Positions 52,076-61,577 are shown, counted from the first letter of the stretch. The stretch is DNA of 63,940 nucleotides from an uncultured Christensenellaceae bacterium (GCA_905234985.1 CAJOJQ010000027.1:1-63940); one strand, 5' to 3'. Made by a program: numbers and translations. The notes: generated from the sequence alone by a model not told the origin.

Positions 52076-53185
52076 ATGCGGATTACGGCGCTGAGACTGC
52101 GGGATTTTCGGGGCTACGGGCAGGTGCTGCTGGCACCGCCCGAAGGCGTGACCGTGCTGGTGGGCGAAAACGGGGCGGGCAAAACCAACCTGTTGGAAGC
52201 GGTACACCTGTGCTGCTTGGGCCGCAGCCACCGCACCAGCAACGATAAAGAAATGATCCGCCGGGGCCAGGAGACCGCCGCCGTACAGTTGACCGTGGAG
52301 CGCAAGGACGGGCGGCACGAGGTGGGCGTGCGGCTGTTTGAAAACGCCCGCCGCCGCAAGGTGGTCTACGTCAACGGAAAGACCGCTTCCCGCTTAGGGG
52401 AACTCATGGGCCACGCCACCTGCGTGATCTTCTCCCCGGAGGACTTGGCCCTGGTGAAGGAAGGTCCCCAGGCCCGCCGTCGGTTTCTGGATATGCTTTT
52501 GTCCCAGGAGCAGCGGGCCTACTTTTACGCTCTGCAAACCTATATGACCGCCCTGAAACAGCGCAACGCGCTTTTAAAACAGGGCGACGCCCGCTCCCTG
52601 CCCGCCTGGGACGAACAGTTGGCCGCCGCCGCCGCGCCGGTGGTGCGCCTGCGCCGCGCGGCCTGCGAACAGCTGCATAAGCGGGCCGCCACCCATTACC
52701 GCTACATCGGCGGGCGGGAGGAAGAAATCTTCGCCCTGCGCTATCAAAGCGCCCTGGCCCAAAGCGAGCGGGTGGAGCAGGATATGCTGGCCGGTCTCCA
52801 CGCCTGCCGGGAAGAAGAGCTGCACCGACAGACCACCTGCTTTGGCCCCCACCGGGACGATATCGATTTGACCCTCTGCGGCGAACCTATCAAGGCCTTC
52901 GGCTCCCAGGGCCAGATGCGCACCGCCGCCCTGTCCATGAAGCTGGCGGCCTTTGACCTGCTGGAAGCCAATCAGGGGGAACCGCCCCTGCTTCTGCTGG
53001 ACGACGTACTCAGCGAACTGGACCCGGACCGCCGCCGCCGCCTCATCGCCCGCATTGGCCGCGCCCAGGCTCTGCTGACCTGCACCGACCAGGCGGACTT
53101 CATCGGCGCGCGCCCCGCCTGCGTGCTGCGGGTGGAAAACGGCAGCATCCGGGAAACCGGCCCGGAGGAAGGGGAAAAACGATGA
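52076..53185 (+). CDS. recF: DNA replication and repair protein RecF
   Basis: 369 residues: SMC-like ATPase that with RecOR loads RecA at gaps. Walker A GENGAGKT at 30-37, signature region SQGQMRTAALSMKLA, Walker B PLLLLDDVLSELD. Start MRITALRLRDFRGYG. Overlaps the next NUDIX gene by 4 bp. In most relatives recF sits next to dnaN; here ~5 kb separates them. Confidence 0.95.
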   Translation: MRITALRLRDFRGYGQVLLAPPEGVTVLVGENGAGKTNLLEAVHLCCLGRSHRTSNDKEMIRRGQETAAVQLTVERKDGRHEVGVRLFENARRRKVVYVNGKTASRLGELMGHATCVIFSPEDLALVKEGPQARRRFLDMLLSQEQRAYFYALQTYMTALKQRNALLKQGDARSLPAWDEQLAAAAAPVVRLRRAACEQLHKRAATHYRYIGGREEEIFALRYQSALAQSERVEQDMLAGLHACREEELHRQTTCFGPHRDDIDLTLCGEPIKAFGSQGQMRTAALSMKLAAFDLLEANQGEPPLLLLDDVLSELDPDRRRRLIARIGRAQALLTCTDQADFIGARPACVLRVENGSIRETGPEEGEKR

Positions 53186-53733
53186 AAAAGCTGAAAGAAA
53201 TCCGCCCGGTAGGCGGAGGGTTTCTGAAAAAATACGAGCTGCATTACGACGCCGACGGCCAGCCCGTCTGCTGGGAAGTCATTTCCCTGAACGACCTAAA
53301 AACGGAAAAAGACCTTGCCAGCCGAAAAACGGCGGTGGAGATCATTCCCCGCTTTGAGGACGGGGATTACCTGCTGTGCCGGGAATTCCGCTTCGCCGTC
53401 AACGATTACGTGTGGGAATTTCCCACCGGCGTCATCGACGGGGACGAAACCCCGGAACAGGCCGCCGCGCGGGAACTCATGGAAGAAACGGGGCTGGTGC
53501 TGGTTTCCGTGGACCGCGCCCTGCCCCCCGCCTGCTACTGCGTGGGCCTGACGGACGAGATCATCGTGCCCCTGTTCGTCACCGTCCGGGGCGAAATGAA
53601 GCCCTGCCACGAAGCCTACGAGGATATCCGGCCCTGCAAAATGTCCGTGGAGCAGATTCGAGATTTGCTGAAACAGGAAAACGTGAAAATCACCGAAACC
53701 TGTATGCTGATCTTGGGGATGCTCACCACTTGA
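53182..53733 (+). CDS. NUDIX hydrolase, ADP-ribose pyrophosphatase type
   Basis: 183 residues. Nudix box GVIDGDETPEQAAARELMEE with following TGL; preceding EFPTGV strand. NUDIX enzymes of the ADP-ribose type cleave ADP-ribose or flavin/nucleotide sugars. Overlaps recF by 4 bp (ATGA), and pyrE follows at 15 bp, so all three are likely one operon. Confidence 0.88.
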   Translation: MKKLKEIRPVGGGFLKKYELHYDADGQPVCWEVISLNDLKTEKDLASRKTAVEIIPRFEDGDYLLCREFRFAVNDYVWEFPTGVIDGDETPEQAAARELMEETGLVLVSVDRALPPACYCVGLTDEIIVPLFVTVRGEMKPCHEAYEDIRPCKMSVEQIRDLLKQENVKITETCMLILGMLTT

Positions 53734-53748
53734 AAGCGAGGAATGACC

Positions 53749-54384
53749 ATGATTACAGCCCAAACCATTGCCCACGATCTTTTGTCCATCCGCGCCGTGT
53801 TCCTGCGGCCCCAGGAACCTTTCACCTGGGCCAGCGGCATCAAAAGCCCCATTTATTGCGACAATCGACTGACGCTGACCGCGCCGGAAGTGCGCACCCA
53901 CGTGGAGGAGGGCTTGAAGGCGCTCATCGAAGAAAACTTCTCCGATGTGGAGGTACTCATGGGCACCTCCACGGCGGGCATTGCCCACGCCGCCATTACC
54001 GGCCATTTGATGGGCCTGCCCATGGGCTACGTTCGCTCCGGGGCCAAGGATCATGGCCGGGGCAACCAGATCGAAGGCAAGCTGGAACCGGGCCAGAAGG
54101 TGGTGGTGGTGGAGGACCTGATCTCCACCGGCGGCAGCGTCATCGAAGTGGTGGACGCTTTGCGGGAAGCCGGGGCGGAAGTGCTGGGCATTGTGAGCAT
54201 CTTCACCTACGGCATGAAAAAGGGCCTGGATCGCTTAGCCGCCGCCAGCGTGCGCAATATCAGCCTGTGCAATCTTGATACCCTGGTGGAAGTGGCCGCC
54301 CAGGAAGGATATATTGAGCGGGAAGCCTGTTCTCGCCTTCTCCGCTTCCGGGATAATCCTTCCGACGAGAGCTGGATGAAATAG
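53749..54384 (+). CDS. pyrE: Orotate phosphoribosyltransferase
   Basis: 211 residues from ATG 53749 ([11 protein letters not shown]), site GCGAGGAATGACC. Fifth step of UMP synthesis. PRPP-binding motif [13 protein letters not shown] and substrate loops [14 protein letters not shown] and [11 protein letters not shown] are intact. Confidence 0.95.
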   Translation: MITAQTIAHDLLSIRAVFLRPQEPFTWASGIKSPIYCDNRLTLTAPEVRTHVEEGLKALIEENFSDVEVLMGTSTAGIAHAAITGHLMGLPMGYVRSGAKDHGRGNQIEGKLEPGQKVVVVEDLISTGGSVIEVVDALREAGAEVLGIVSIFTYGMKKGLDRLAAASVRNISLCNLDTLVEVAAQEGYIEREACSRLLRFRDNPSDESWMK

Positions 54385-54395
54385 GAGAGAGAACT

Positions 54396-54457
54396 TTTCT
54401 GGGGGAAATCTCTCTTTTGAGGAAAAGGGTTTCCCCCAGACCCCCTTCCGAGAAAAC
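54396..54457. repeat. Hairpin/repeat with CCCCCTTCCGAGAAA tail, copy 2
   Basis: CTGGGGGAAA (54400 region) pairs with TTTCCCCCAG (54430-54439); CCCCCTTCCGAGAAA follows at 54441-54455, as after znuB. Confidence 0.6.
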
Positions 54458-54513
54458 CGCAAGGGGTGTTTTATAAAATGTTTTTTCCTCTTAGAGAAGG
54501 GAGTTTATAAGGT

Positions 54514-55059
54514 ATGCTAAAATCCATCACCGTGTTCGCCGGTTCGGCGGACGGCTGCGCGGAGGTATATCAGCAGGCGGCGGAAAACTTAGGCCGAATC
54601 ATCGCCCGGCAGGGGCGGGAACTGGTTTACGGCAGCGGTTCCTGCGGCCTCATGGGCGCGGTGGCCCGGGGCGCCAAGGCGGAAAAAGGCCGCATCGTGG
54701 GCATCAACGTGCGCCGGTTTGAAGCATACCTGCCTCTCCCTGGCACCGACGAGCTGCTCATGCTGGAAACCCTGCCGGAGCGAAAGGCCGCCCTCATCGA
54801 CCGGGGCGAAGCCTGCATCGCCCTGCCCGGCGGCGTGGGCACCCTGGACGAACTCATGGACGTGTACGCCCTGGTGCAGGCCGGGATTTTGGAAAAGCCC
54901 GTGGGTCTGCTGAACGTGAACGGCTACTACGACGGCCTGCTCGCCCAGCTTCGCCGGGCCAATCAAGACGGCTTCCTGAACGACCGGGATTTTCGCCGCC
55001 TCATTGCCGCCGACGACCCGGAAACCCTGCTGCGGCTGCTGGACGGGGAAACAAAATGA
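54514..55059 (+). CDS. LOG-family (TIGR00730) Rossmann protein
   Basis: 181 residues. LOG family signature PGGVGTLDEL (PGGxGTxxE) near residue 107, VFAGSADGC near 8 and YGSGSCGLMG near 39. LOG proteins hydrolyse nucleotide 5'-monophosphates at the ribosyl bond (cytokinin-activating type); the bacterial substrate here is unknown. Confidence 0.88.
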   Translation: MLKSITVFAGSADGCAEVYQQAAENLGRIIARQGRELVYGSGSCGLMGAVARGAKAEKGRIVGINVRRFEAYLPLPGTDELLMLETLPERKAALIDRGEACIALPGGVGTLDELMDVYALVQAGILEKPVGLLNVNGYYDGLLAQLRRANQDGFLNDRDFRRLIAADDPETLLRLLDGETK

Positions 55060-55104
55060 AGCGCGGAGGATCCTTCTCTGTGCGGAAAAAAAGAAAGAGA
55101 AACC

Positions 55105-56389
55105 ATGCAGGAAATCAAATGCCCGCACTGCGGTGAAGTATTCCAGGTGGATGAATCCGGTTATGCCGCGATTTTGAAGCAGGTTCGCGACGCGGAATTT
55201 GCAAAGGAAGTTTCGCAGCGGGAACAAACGGCCGTTCAGCTGGCCGTGGCGAAAGTGGAACAGAAAAAAGATAAGGAATTGAACGATCTGCATGCCGAAC
55301 TGGAGGCCCTCCGGCAGGATTATCAGAACCGGCAGCAGCGCGCCGCTTTGGAGAATGAAATCGAATCGCAAAAGGACCGCCAGCTCATCCAGCAATTGAA
55401 AAGCGACCTGGAAGCGGAACGGGAAAAAACCCACACGGCCGTGCAAATGGCGGTGCAGGAGCAGAAGCTGGAAATCCAAAAACTTGAAAATGATTTGCAG
55501 CATGAAAAGGCCGACCGCGCCGCCCAGGAGCGTCAATTGCAGGAGCAGTACAAAAAAGAGCTTTCCATGAAGGATGAGCAAATCGCCCAGTATCGGGATT
55601 TCAAGGCGCGGCAGTCCACCAAGATGATCGGGGAAAGCCTGGAACAGCATTGCAGGGACGAGTTTGAAAAAATCCGCATGGCCGCTTTCCCCCCGCGCGT
55701 TTTTTGAAAAGGACAACGACGCGCGCACCGGCAGCAAGGGCGATTTCATTTTTCGGGAGAAAACCGAGGACGGAATCGAAATCCTGTCCATTATGTTTGA
55801 AATGAAAAATGAAATGGACACCACCGCCACCAAGCATAAAAATGAAGATTTCTTCAAAGAGCTGGATAAGGACCGAACGGAAAAAAACTGCGAATACGCC
55901 GTGCTGGTGACCCTGCTGGAAGCGGACAGGGAGCTGTATAACACGGGCATCGTGGACGTTTCCTACCGCTATGAAAAAATGTACGTCATCCGCCCGCAAT
56001 TCTTCATCCCCCTGATCACCCTGCTGCGCAACGCCGCCTTAAAAACCGTGAAAGCAAAGCAGGAACTGGCCAATTTGAGCAGACAAAACATCGATATCAC
56101 CAATTTTGAAAACGAAGTGGACGATTTCAAAAAGCGCATCGCGTATAATTATGACCAGGCGGGCAAGCGCTTCAAGGAAGCCATCGACGAAATCGACAAG
56201 ACCATCGAGCATTTGAAAAAAGTAAAAGACGCGCTGACAAAGTCGGAAGATCAGCTGCGCCTGGCAAACAACAAAGCCGACGACTTGACCATCAAGAAAC
56301 TGACAAGTCATAACCCCACCATGAAACAGAAATTCGAGGAACTCCACAGCGCGCAATCCCAGAATCCAGCGGAGGTCGAACCTTCCTGA
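55105..56389 (+). pseudogene. DUF2130 protein broken by a one-base frameshift at a C-run
   Basis: MQEIKCPHCGEVFQVDESGYAAIL with two CxxC-like Cys opens the N-terminal part (55105-55707). A long coiled coil (residues ~30-170) follows, then the stop in the wrong frame. The second frame continues with FFEKDNDARTGSKGDFIFRE, EIVLSIMFEMKNEM-type residues and a C-terminal coiled coil (to 56389). DUF2130 has a PD-(D/E)xK-like nuclease core here (KGDFIFRE, FEMKNE). Removing one C from the C6 run at 55689-55694 restores a 427-residue protein with nothing else wrong. True mutation or assembly error. Confidence 0.88.
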
Positions 56390-56393
56390 TTTG

Positions 56394-56437
56394 AAAAGAG
56401 CTGTTTCTCCTTTTCGCGGAGAACAGCTCTTTTTATA
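56394..56437. terminator. Bidirectional terminator between DUF2130 and asnA
   Basis: AAGAGCTGTTTCTCC (left) pairs with GGAGAACAGCTCTT, followed by a T-run on both strands. Confidence 0.85.
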
Positions 56438-56461
56438 ATATGGAAAATATTGAAATATATA

Positions 56462-57462
56462 TTACAGCAGAATAACGCCTGCTTCCTCGCAGGCCTGGCG
56501 GGTGGCGGCGTCCCAGTAGGAGGACTGCACCTCGCCGATATGGGCCTTGCCCAGCAGCAGCATGCACATGCGGCTCTGGCCGATGCCGCCGCCGATGGTG
56601 AAGGGCCCTTGAGCAGCGCCTGGTGGAAGGGCAGCTTGCGGCGTTCTTCCTTATGGGCCAGGATCAGCTGGCGTTCCAGCGACGCGGGCGACACGCGGAT
56701 GCCCATGGAGGAAATTTCCAGCGCGCAGTCCAGCAAATCGTCCCAGAACATGATATCGCAGTTCAAATCCCAATCGTCATAGTCCGGGGCGCGCCCGTCG
56801 TGGGGCTGGCCCGATTTGAGCTTGCCGCCGATCTGCAAAATGCAGGCCGTTTTATGCTCCTTCAAAAACAGGTTTTCCCGCTCCTTGGGCGTTTTGTCGG
56901 GGTACAAATCTTCCAATTCCTGGGAAGTCACGAAGGTCACGTCCCGGCACAGCGCCGTTTTCACCTGGGGATATTCCCACTTGATCCGGTCCAGGGTGAT
57001 GCAGATAGCCGTCACGATGCGCGTCACCGTGTCCTTCAAGGTCTCCAGGTTGCGGTCCTCTTCCCGGATCACCTTTTCCCAGTCCCACTGGTCCACATAC
57101 ACCGAATGCAGGTTATCCAGCGTTTCGTCCCGCCGGATGGCGTTCATATCCGTGTACAGCCCCTCGCCCACCGGGAAATGATACCGCTGCAGCGCGTACC
57201 GCTTCCACTTCGCCAGGGAATGCACCACCTGCGCTTCCTCCCCCGTCTCCAGCATATCAAAGGAGACCGGCCGCTCGACCCCGTTCAAATCGTCGTTCAG
57301 GCCCGATGCTCCGTCCACAAACAGCGGCGCCGATACCCGCTTTAAATGCAAGGCGTGGCTTAAATTGCTCTCAAACGTCTTCTTGATCAGCGCGATCGCT
57401 TCCTGCGTGTCATATAAAGAAAGCGTCGACCTGTACCCCTCCGGAATCATTACGTGACTCAT
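56462..57462 (-). pseudogene. asnA: Aspartate-ammonia ligase, broken by a one-base frameshift at a C-run
   Basis: Start ATG 57462 (MSHVMIPEGYRSTLSLYDT) after GGGAGGGAAGAGC. AsnA makes asparagine from aspartate, ammonia and ATP. The frame is intact to FHQALLKG; then one C is missing in a run at 56603-56608, giving a garbled tail that runs on to 56308. Adding one base restores the family C-terminus (a [19 protein letters not shown] strand and an EEAGVILL end) and a 333-residue protein, the normal size. Function depends on whether the base is really absent. Confidence 0.9.
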
Positions 57463-57566
57463 GCTCTTCCCTCCCATGCTTCCCTTTTCCGTTTCAAAAG
57501 CATAGCAAGAACGGATTCCTTTGTCAAGAAATCCGCTGTTTTTTCCATGGTTTTTGTTGAGAAACA

Positions 57567-57963
57567 CTGGGGGCTCTCCGCCCCCAGGCCCCCGACCAAA
57601 GGTCTTCGACCTCTGGACTCCAACTCGGCGAAATAACTTGTATGGGTATTCCGAACGAACGCCGCCTGCGGCGCTGGGGTTTACGAAAGTTAGAGGGCTT
57701 CTGGCCCAAGAAAGCCGGGAAAATCCTTAGGCGGAAAGCAAGCTTTCCCCTAAGGGATTTTTCCCTGGCTTTCCCCGGATGCTTCGCATCCGGGTTGGCC
57801 GCCAAAGGCGGCCGGGCCAGAAGCAAAAAGGCGGAACGTTAAGCAATCCTTCCATGCATCAGCGGGAAGCATGTCGTCTCTGCCCATCAAGATATTTCCG
57901 CAGGAGAGGGTCCAGGGAGATCATCTCCCTGGCGCGGGGTCTGGGGCCGCGGAGGCCCCAGCA
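57567..57963 (+). repeat. Structured multi-hairpin repeat, copy 3 (upstream of oriC)
   Basis: Same order of stems as copies 1 and 2, more diverged in the first ~100 nt (CTGGGGGCTCTCCGCCCCCAG here) and in the loop stem (GCGGAAAGCAAGCTTTCCCC where copy 1 has AAAAAGCTCGCTTTTT). The core CCCCGGATGCTTCGCATCCGGG region is unchanged. Ends about 30 bp before the first DnaA-box-like sequence. Confidence 0.8.
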
Positions 57964-57990
57964 GCTCTTTCCATTTGCCAAAAATGCAAG

Positions 57991-58430
57991 TGGATAACTC
58001 GACATTTTTTGTGGATAACCCCGGCATAAGTTTCGGGCGAATGGCATAGAATGCAGGCGGGGCAAGGGTTCTGTTTTCCACGACATGTGAAACGAGCGAT
58101 TGTGGACTGTGTGGATAACCGGTTTGGGTGGCAAAAATGGCGAATTGCGGGATTTCCAGTGGTTTACATTTTTTCAGCGTCTTGATTTTTTTGTGAAAAT
58201 ATGAGACAATATGACCAGTTCCGATTTTTCCGAAAAATAGACACAGTCTGCCGGAAAAACGGCGCGGAGGGCGGGGACGGCGAAGGGGAGCGGTTATCCT
58301 CTTTTTTTCCCCGGTTATCCCCAAATTCATCCCAAGGAAGAATCGAGGAAAATCAAGGGGTCTAACCGGTTATCCACACTTTCCACGGTTCTACTACTAC
58401 TACTGAATTATATATTACTACTACTACTCA
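57991..58430. other. Chromosomal replication origin oriC
   Basis: DnaA-box-like sequences cluster here: TGTGGATAA at 58010-58018 and 58110-58118, TTATCCCCA at 58314, TTATCCACA at 58370-58378, plus near-matches at 57991 and 58293. Right after the last perfect box come CTACTACTACTACT (58391-58404), the AT-rich GAATTATATAT, and a second TTACTACTACTACT (58416-58428). CTA/TAC triplets beside a box are the DnaA-trio unwinding signature of bacterial origins. dnaN follows at 58466. Confidence 0.9.
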
Positions 58431-58465
58431 GGCGGCGCGTCCGCCCAAAGGGAGATGAACCCGCG

Positions 58466-59593
58466 ATGCATTTTCGCATTCAAACGGATGAAATGAATTT
58501 CGGCTTAGGCATGGTGACCCGCGCCATCGCGCCCAGGCCCGTGAAGCAGGCGTATGACGGCGTGCTGATCGAAACGGTGGAGGACGGGCTGGTGCTGACC
58601 TGCACAGACGGGGAAATGAGCATCAAGGCCCAGGTGAGCGCCCTGATCGAGGAGGACGGGTGCGCGCTGCTGCCCGCCAAGCTGTTCGCGGAAATGATGC
58701 GCAAGCAGCCCGCGGGCGAGGTGGACGTGCGGGTGGACGACCGGATGCGGGCGGCGATTCGCAGCCGGGGCAGCAACACGTCCATGGCGTGCATGGCGGC
58801 GGAGGACTTTCCGGACATCCGGGACGTGGCGGAGGAATACCGCGTGTCGCTGCCCTGCAACCGGTTCAGGGACGCGGTGAGCAAGGTGCAGTTCGCGGTG
58901 TCCAACGACGAAAGCCGCAAGATCTTAACGGGCATCCTGATGGAGGTCTATGAAAAGGAAACGCTGCTGGTGGGCCTGGACGGGTTCAGGCTGGCTTTGC
59001 AGCGCATCCAGGCGGAAAACGCCCTGCCCGCGAACCTGAAAAAGGATCATCTGCACGCGGTGACGCCGGGCAAGATTTTGAACGAAGTGAGCAAAATGCT
59101 GCCGGACAGCGAGGATCCCGCCGAGATCACGTTCAATTCCTCCCATATCATGTATGCCTTCGGCGGCGTGAAGGTGTATGCCACTCTGCTGACGGGCGAG
59201 TTCATTGATTATCAGAAGATTCTGCCCGCGGCCTGGACCACGGAAGTGCTGGTGATGCGGTCCCTGTTCTCCGACGCTATCGAGCGGTGCAGCCTGATGG
59301 CCCGGGAAGGCAAGAACAACCTGATTTACCTGCATCTGATTCCCGACGGGCGCATGGAAATGACCGCCAACGCCGAGCGCGGCGACGTACACGAGGAACT
59401 GGATATTGGCTTCCAGGGCAACGAGCTGAACATCGCGTTCAATTCCCGGTACCTCACCGATATTATCCATAACATCGACGGCGAACGCCTGCGCATGTGC
59501 TTCAACACCAACGTGTCCCCCTGCATGATTTTGCCGGAGGAAGGCAACGATTTCACGTTCCTGCTGCTGCCGGTAAGAATTTTCAATCGGTAA
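58466..59593 (+). CDS. dnaN: DNA polymerase III beta subunit (sliding clamp)
   Basis: 375 residues of three clamp domains. Seen: DGVLIETVEDGLVLTCTDGE in domain I, NRFRDAVSKVQFAVSNDESRKILTGILME in domain II, NSRYLTDIIHNID in domain III, ending LLLPVRIFNR. Tethers polymerase to DNA. It follows oriC directly; dnaA, normally upstream, is absent. Confidence 0.96.
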   Translation: MHFRIQTDEMNFGLGMVTRAIAPRPVKQAYDGVLIETVEDGLVLTCTDGEMSIKAQVSALIEEDGCALLPAKLFAEMMRKQPAGEVDVRVDDRMRAAIRSRGSNTSMACMAAEDFPDIRDVAEEYRVSLPCNRFRDAVSKVQFAVSNDESRKILTGILMEVYEKETLLVGLDGFRLALQRIQAENALPANLKKDHLHAVTPGKILNEVSKMLPDSEDPAEITFNSSHIMYAFGGVKVYATLLTGEFIDYQKILPAAWTTEVLVMRSLFSDAIERCSLMAREGKNNLIYLHLIPDGRMEMTANAERGDVHEELDIGFQGNELNIAFNSRYLTDIIHNIDGERLRMCFNTNVSPCMILPEEGNDFTFLLLPVRIFNR

Positions 59594-59608
59594 AACGAAA
59601 TAAAAATG

Positions 59609-59637
59609 GCTGTCTCGTTGAGAGGCAGCCTGTTTAA
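59609..59637. terminator. Terminator after dnaN
   Basis: GGCTGTCTC/GAGAGGCAGCC stem with GTT loop, followed by TGTTTAAT; between convergent dnaN and the unknown gene at 59652. Confidence 0.65.
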
Positions 59638-59651
59638 TAAAATGAGGTTTT

Positions 59652-60404
59652 TTACAGAACGTCATATCCGCGGCGAAGAACTTTCCGCACGCGATTTTTC
59701 ATGTGCTTTTCTTTTTCACGCACATTATGTTCCCACTGGTGGGAGTATTTGTGATTCTTCCAACCTGCGCTGCGGCAGGCGCCATCGTTGACCCAATCCC
59801 AATCATGGAACAGGTGTGCGGTGTTCAGGAGTCGGCTCCGGGGCGTCCACCGGCAGATGAATACTCCGTCTTCATCATAGAAACTTTCTTCGCAGAGGCT
59901 ACGGAGATAGAAACTGACGCCTCCTTTATACCCTTTGCGCCCATGATGCCAACCGCCTCTGTGGCTTTTTCCGCACACTCCATTTTTCCAATGAACAACG
60001 GGCATGGTTTCGGCGGCGTTACCGTTGAAAACCACTTTGATTACATCCCCTTTAAATCGGTTTACATCCACAGTGCGGCCTTCAGTGTCGTGAAACCAGT
60101 AATCCCAGGCTTCCGTCCAGGTACATAACCAGTTGATTTCCACCGTCCAAATCCGAACTGATCTGCCCTTGGCAAACTGGCGTTCTATCAGGGGAAAGCG
60201 CCAACGATTGGGATCGCTGCTGCCTTTTGTTTCAGTGTGAAAAGCGAGATGGCGGATCAGGGCTTTTTCGTCCGAAAAGACCAGTTCCTTCGCGTTGGCG
60301 GGAAAATAGGTGTCGGTCTTGGCGTCATAGCCAGTGACGGGGGTCATGAAGATACGGGGATCGTGGGGAACTGTGTACATGATGGCGGCTGTGATTTCCA
60401 GCAT
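59652..60404 (-). CDS. Conserved-looking protein of unknown function beside dnaN
   Basis: About 250 residues. The start is uncertain: TTG 60428 touches a GGAG site; ATG at 60404 (MLEITAAIMYTV) or 60380 has no clear site. N-terminal half has a KELVFSDEKALIRHLAFH segment. The C-terminal half is rich in His/Trp: HWKNGVCGKSHRGGWHHGRK and a final AGWKNHKYSHQWEHN. I do not recognise a family; the His/Trp pattern suggests a metal or nucleic-acid site. No signal peptide. Confidence 0.6.
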   Translation of the reverse strand: MLEITAAIMYTVPHDPRIFMTPVTGYDAKTDTYFPANAKELVFSDEKALIRHLAFHTETKGSSDPNRWRFPLIERQFAKGRSVRIWTVEINWLCTWTEAWDYWFHDTEGRTVDVNRFKGDVIKVVFNGNAAETMPVVHWKNGVCGKSHRGGWHHGRKGYKGGVSFYLRSLCEESFYDEDGVFICRWTPRSRLLNTAHLFHDWDWVNDGACRSAGWKNHKYSHQWEHNVREKEKHMKNRVRKVLRRGYDVL

Positions 60405-60642
60405 GGAGGCTTTTTCGCTGGAAGTCAACTCCTTTTTTCAATATAGAGCCTCACAATCGACTGTCAAGAGATACGACTATGGAAAAAAATGACATCTGCA
60501 TGCTCCTTTCAAAAAAGGTTTGATAGGCGTCTTTGATGGGCGACGATTCCATGTCCTATCGTCAATTGAAGTATAGCATAGAATCAGGCGTATGAAAATA
60601 AACTGCTGGTTTACAATCCGTTTTTTGATGTTTGCGTCTTGA

Positions 60643-60671
60643 TTGACGAAAATGCGGGGATATGGTAAACT
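60643..60671 (+). promoter_or_regulatory. Promoter of the DUF368 gene
   Basis: TTGACG (60643-60648), 17 nt, TAAACT (60666-60671). Confidence 0.75.
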
Positions 60672-60707
60672 GTGTTCGATTTTGATAAGAAAGGATCAAC
60701 CGTTTCC

Positions 60708-61577
60708 ATGAAGAATCTGATCAACCAACTGCTGCGCGGCGTCGTGATCGGCGTGGCGAACATCATTCCCGGGGTTTCCGGGGGCACCATGATGGTGAGC
60801 ATGGGCATTTACGATACGCTGATCCATTGCATCACCCATCTGTTCAAAGAATTCAAAAAGAGCATCAAGACCCTGCTGCCTTATGCGATTGGCATGCTGG
60901 TGGGCATCGTGGCCCTGGCCAGCGTGATCAACTGGGGCCTGGAAAATCATCCCCTGCCCACCAACACCCTGTTCATCGGCCTGATTTTAGGGGGCCTGGG
61001 GCCGCTGCTGAAAAAGGTGGAAATCAAAAAGATCAACGCCGCCGCCGTGATCGCCTTCATCGCGCTGTTCGCCCTGATCATCTGGCTGGGCGTACAGCGC
61101 AAGGACAGCATTCAGAACGCCGAGAGCATCAACATGGACGCGCTGCAAATGCTGATCATGGTATTCATCGGCATGATCGCCTCCGCCACCATGATTATTC
61201 CCGGCGTGTCCGGCAGCCTGGTGCTGATGCTGCTGGGCTACTATAAGCCGGTGGTGAACGCCCTGTCCACCCTGAAGGACGGCCTGTTCTCCATGAATTT
61301 TTTCCTGCTGGGCCAGCCCGTGATGATGCTTCTGCCCTTCCTGCTGGGCATCGTGTTAGGCATTTTCGGGGTCGCCAAGCTGATCGAATGGCTCACCGCC
61401 CATTATCCCACTCCCACCTACTGCGGCGTGCTTGGCCTGGTGGTGGCTTCCCCCATTTCCCTGCTCATTCAAACCGATATGTCCGGCGTGGGCATTCTGA
61501 CCGTGGTGATCAGCGTGGTCACCCTGGCCGCGGGCTTCGCGGGGGCGTATTTGCTGGCGAAGGGAAGCAAAGAATGA
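60708..61577 (+). CDS. DUF368 polyprenyl-phosphate transporter
   Basis: 289 residues with about nine helices. Two copies of the signature Ile-Pro-Gly-Val-Ser-Gly occur, at NIIPGVSGGTMM near residue 22 and TMIIPGVSGSLV near 165, in inverted halves. DUF368 proteins (PopT) recycle undecaprenyl phosphate across the membrane for cell-wall synthesis. Start MKNLINQLLRG; AAGAAAGGATC upstream at a somewhat long spacing. Confidence 0.9.
   Translation: MKNLINQLLRGVVIGVANIIPGVSGGTMMVSMGIYDTLIHCITHLFKEFKKSIKTLLPYAIGMLVGIVALASVINWGLENHPLPTNTLFIGLILGGLGPLLKKVEIKKINAAAVIAFIALFALIIWLGVQRKDSIQNAESINMDALQMLIMVFIGMIASATMIIPGVSGSLVLMLLGYYKPVVNALSTLKDGLFSMNFFLLGQPVMMLLPFLLGIVLGIFGVAKLIEWLTAHYPTPTYCGVLGLVVASPISLLIQTDMSGVGILTVVISVVTLAAGFAGAYLLAKGSKE

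Noticed and set aside
54589..55950. 453-codon minus-strand frame over the LOG and DUF2130 genes
   Set aside because: Spans two plus-strand genes and the gap between them; no motif or ribosome site.
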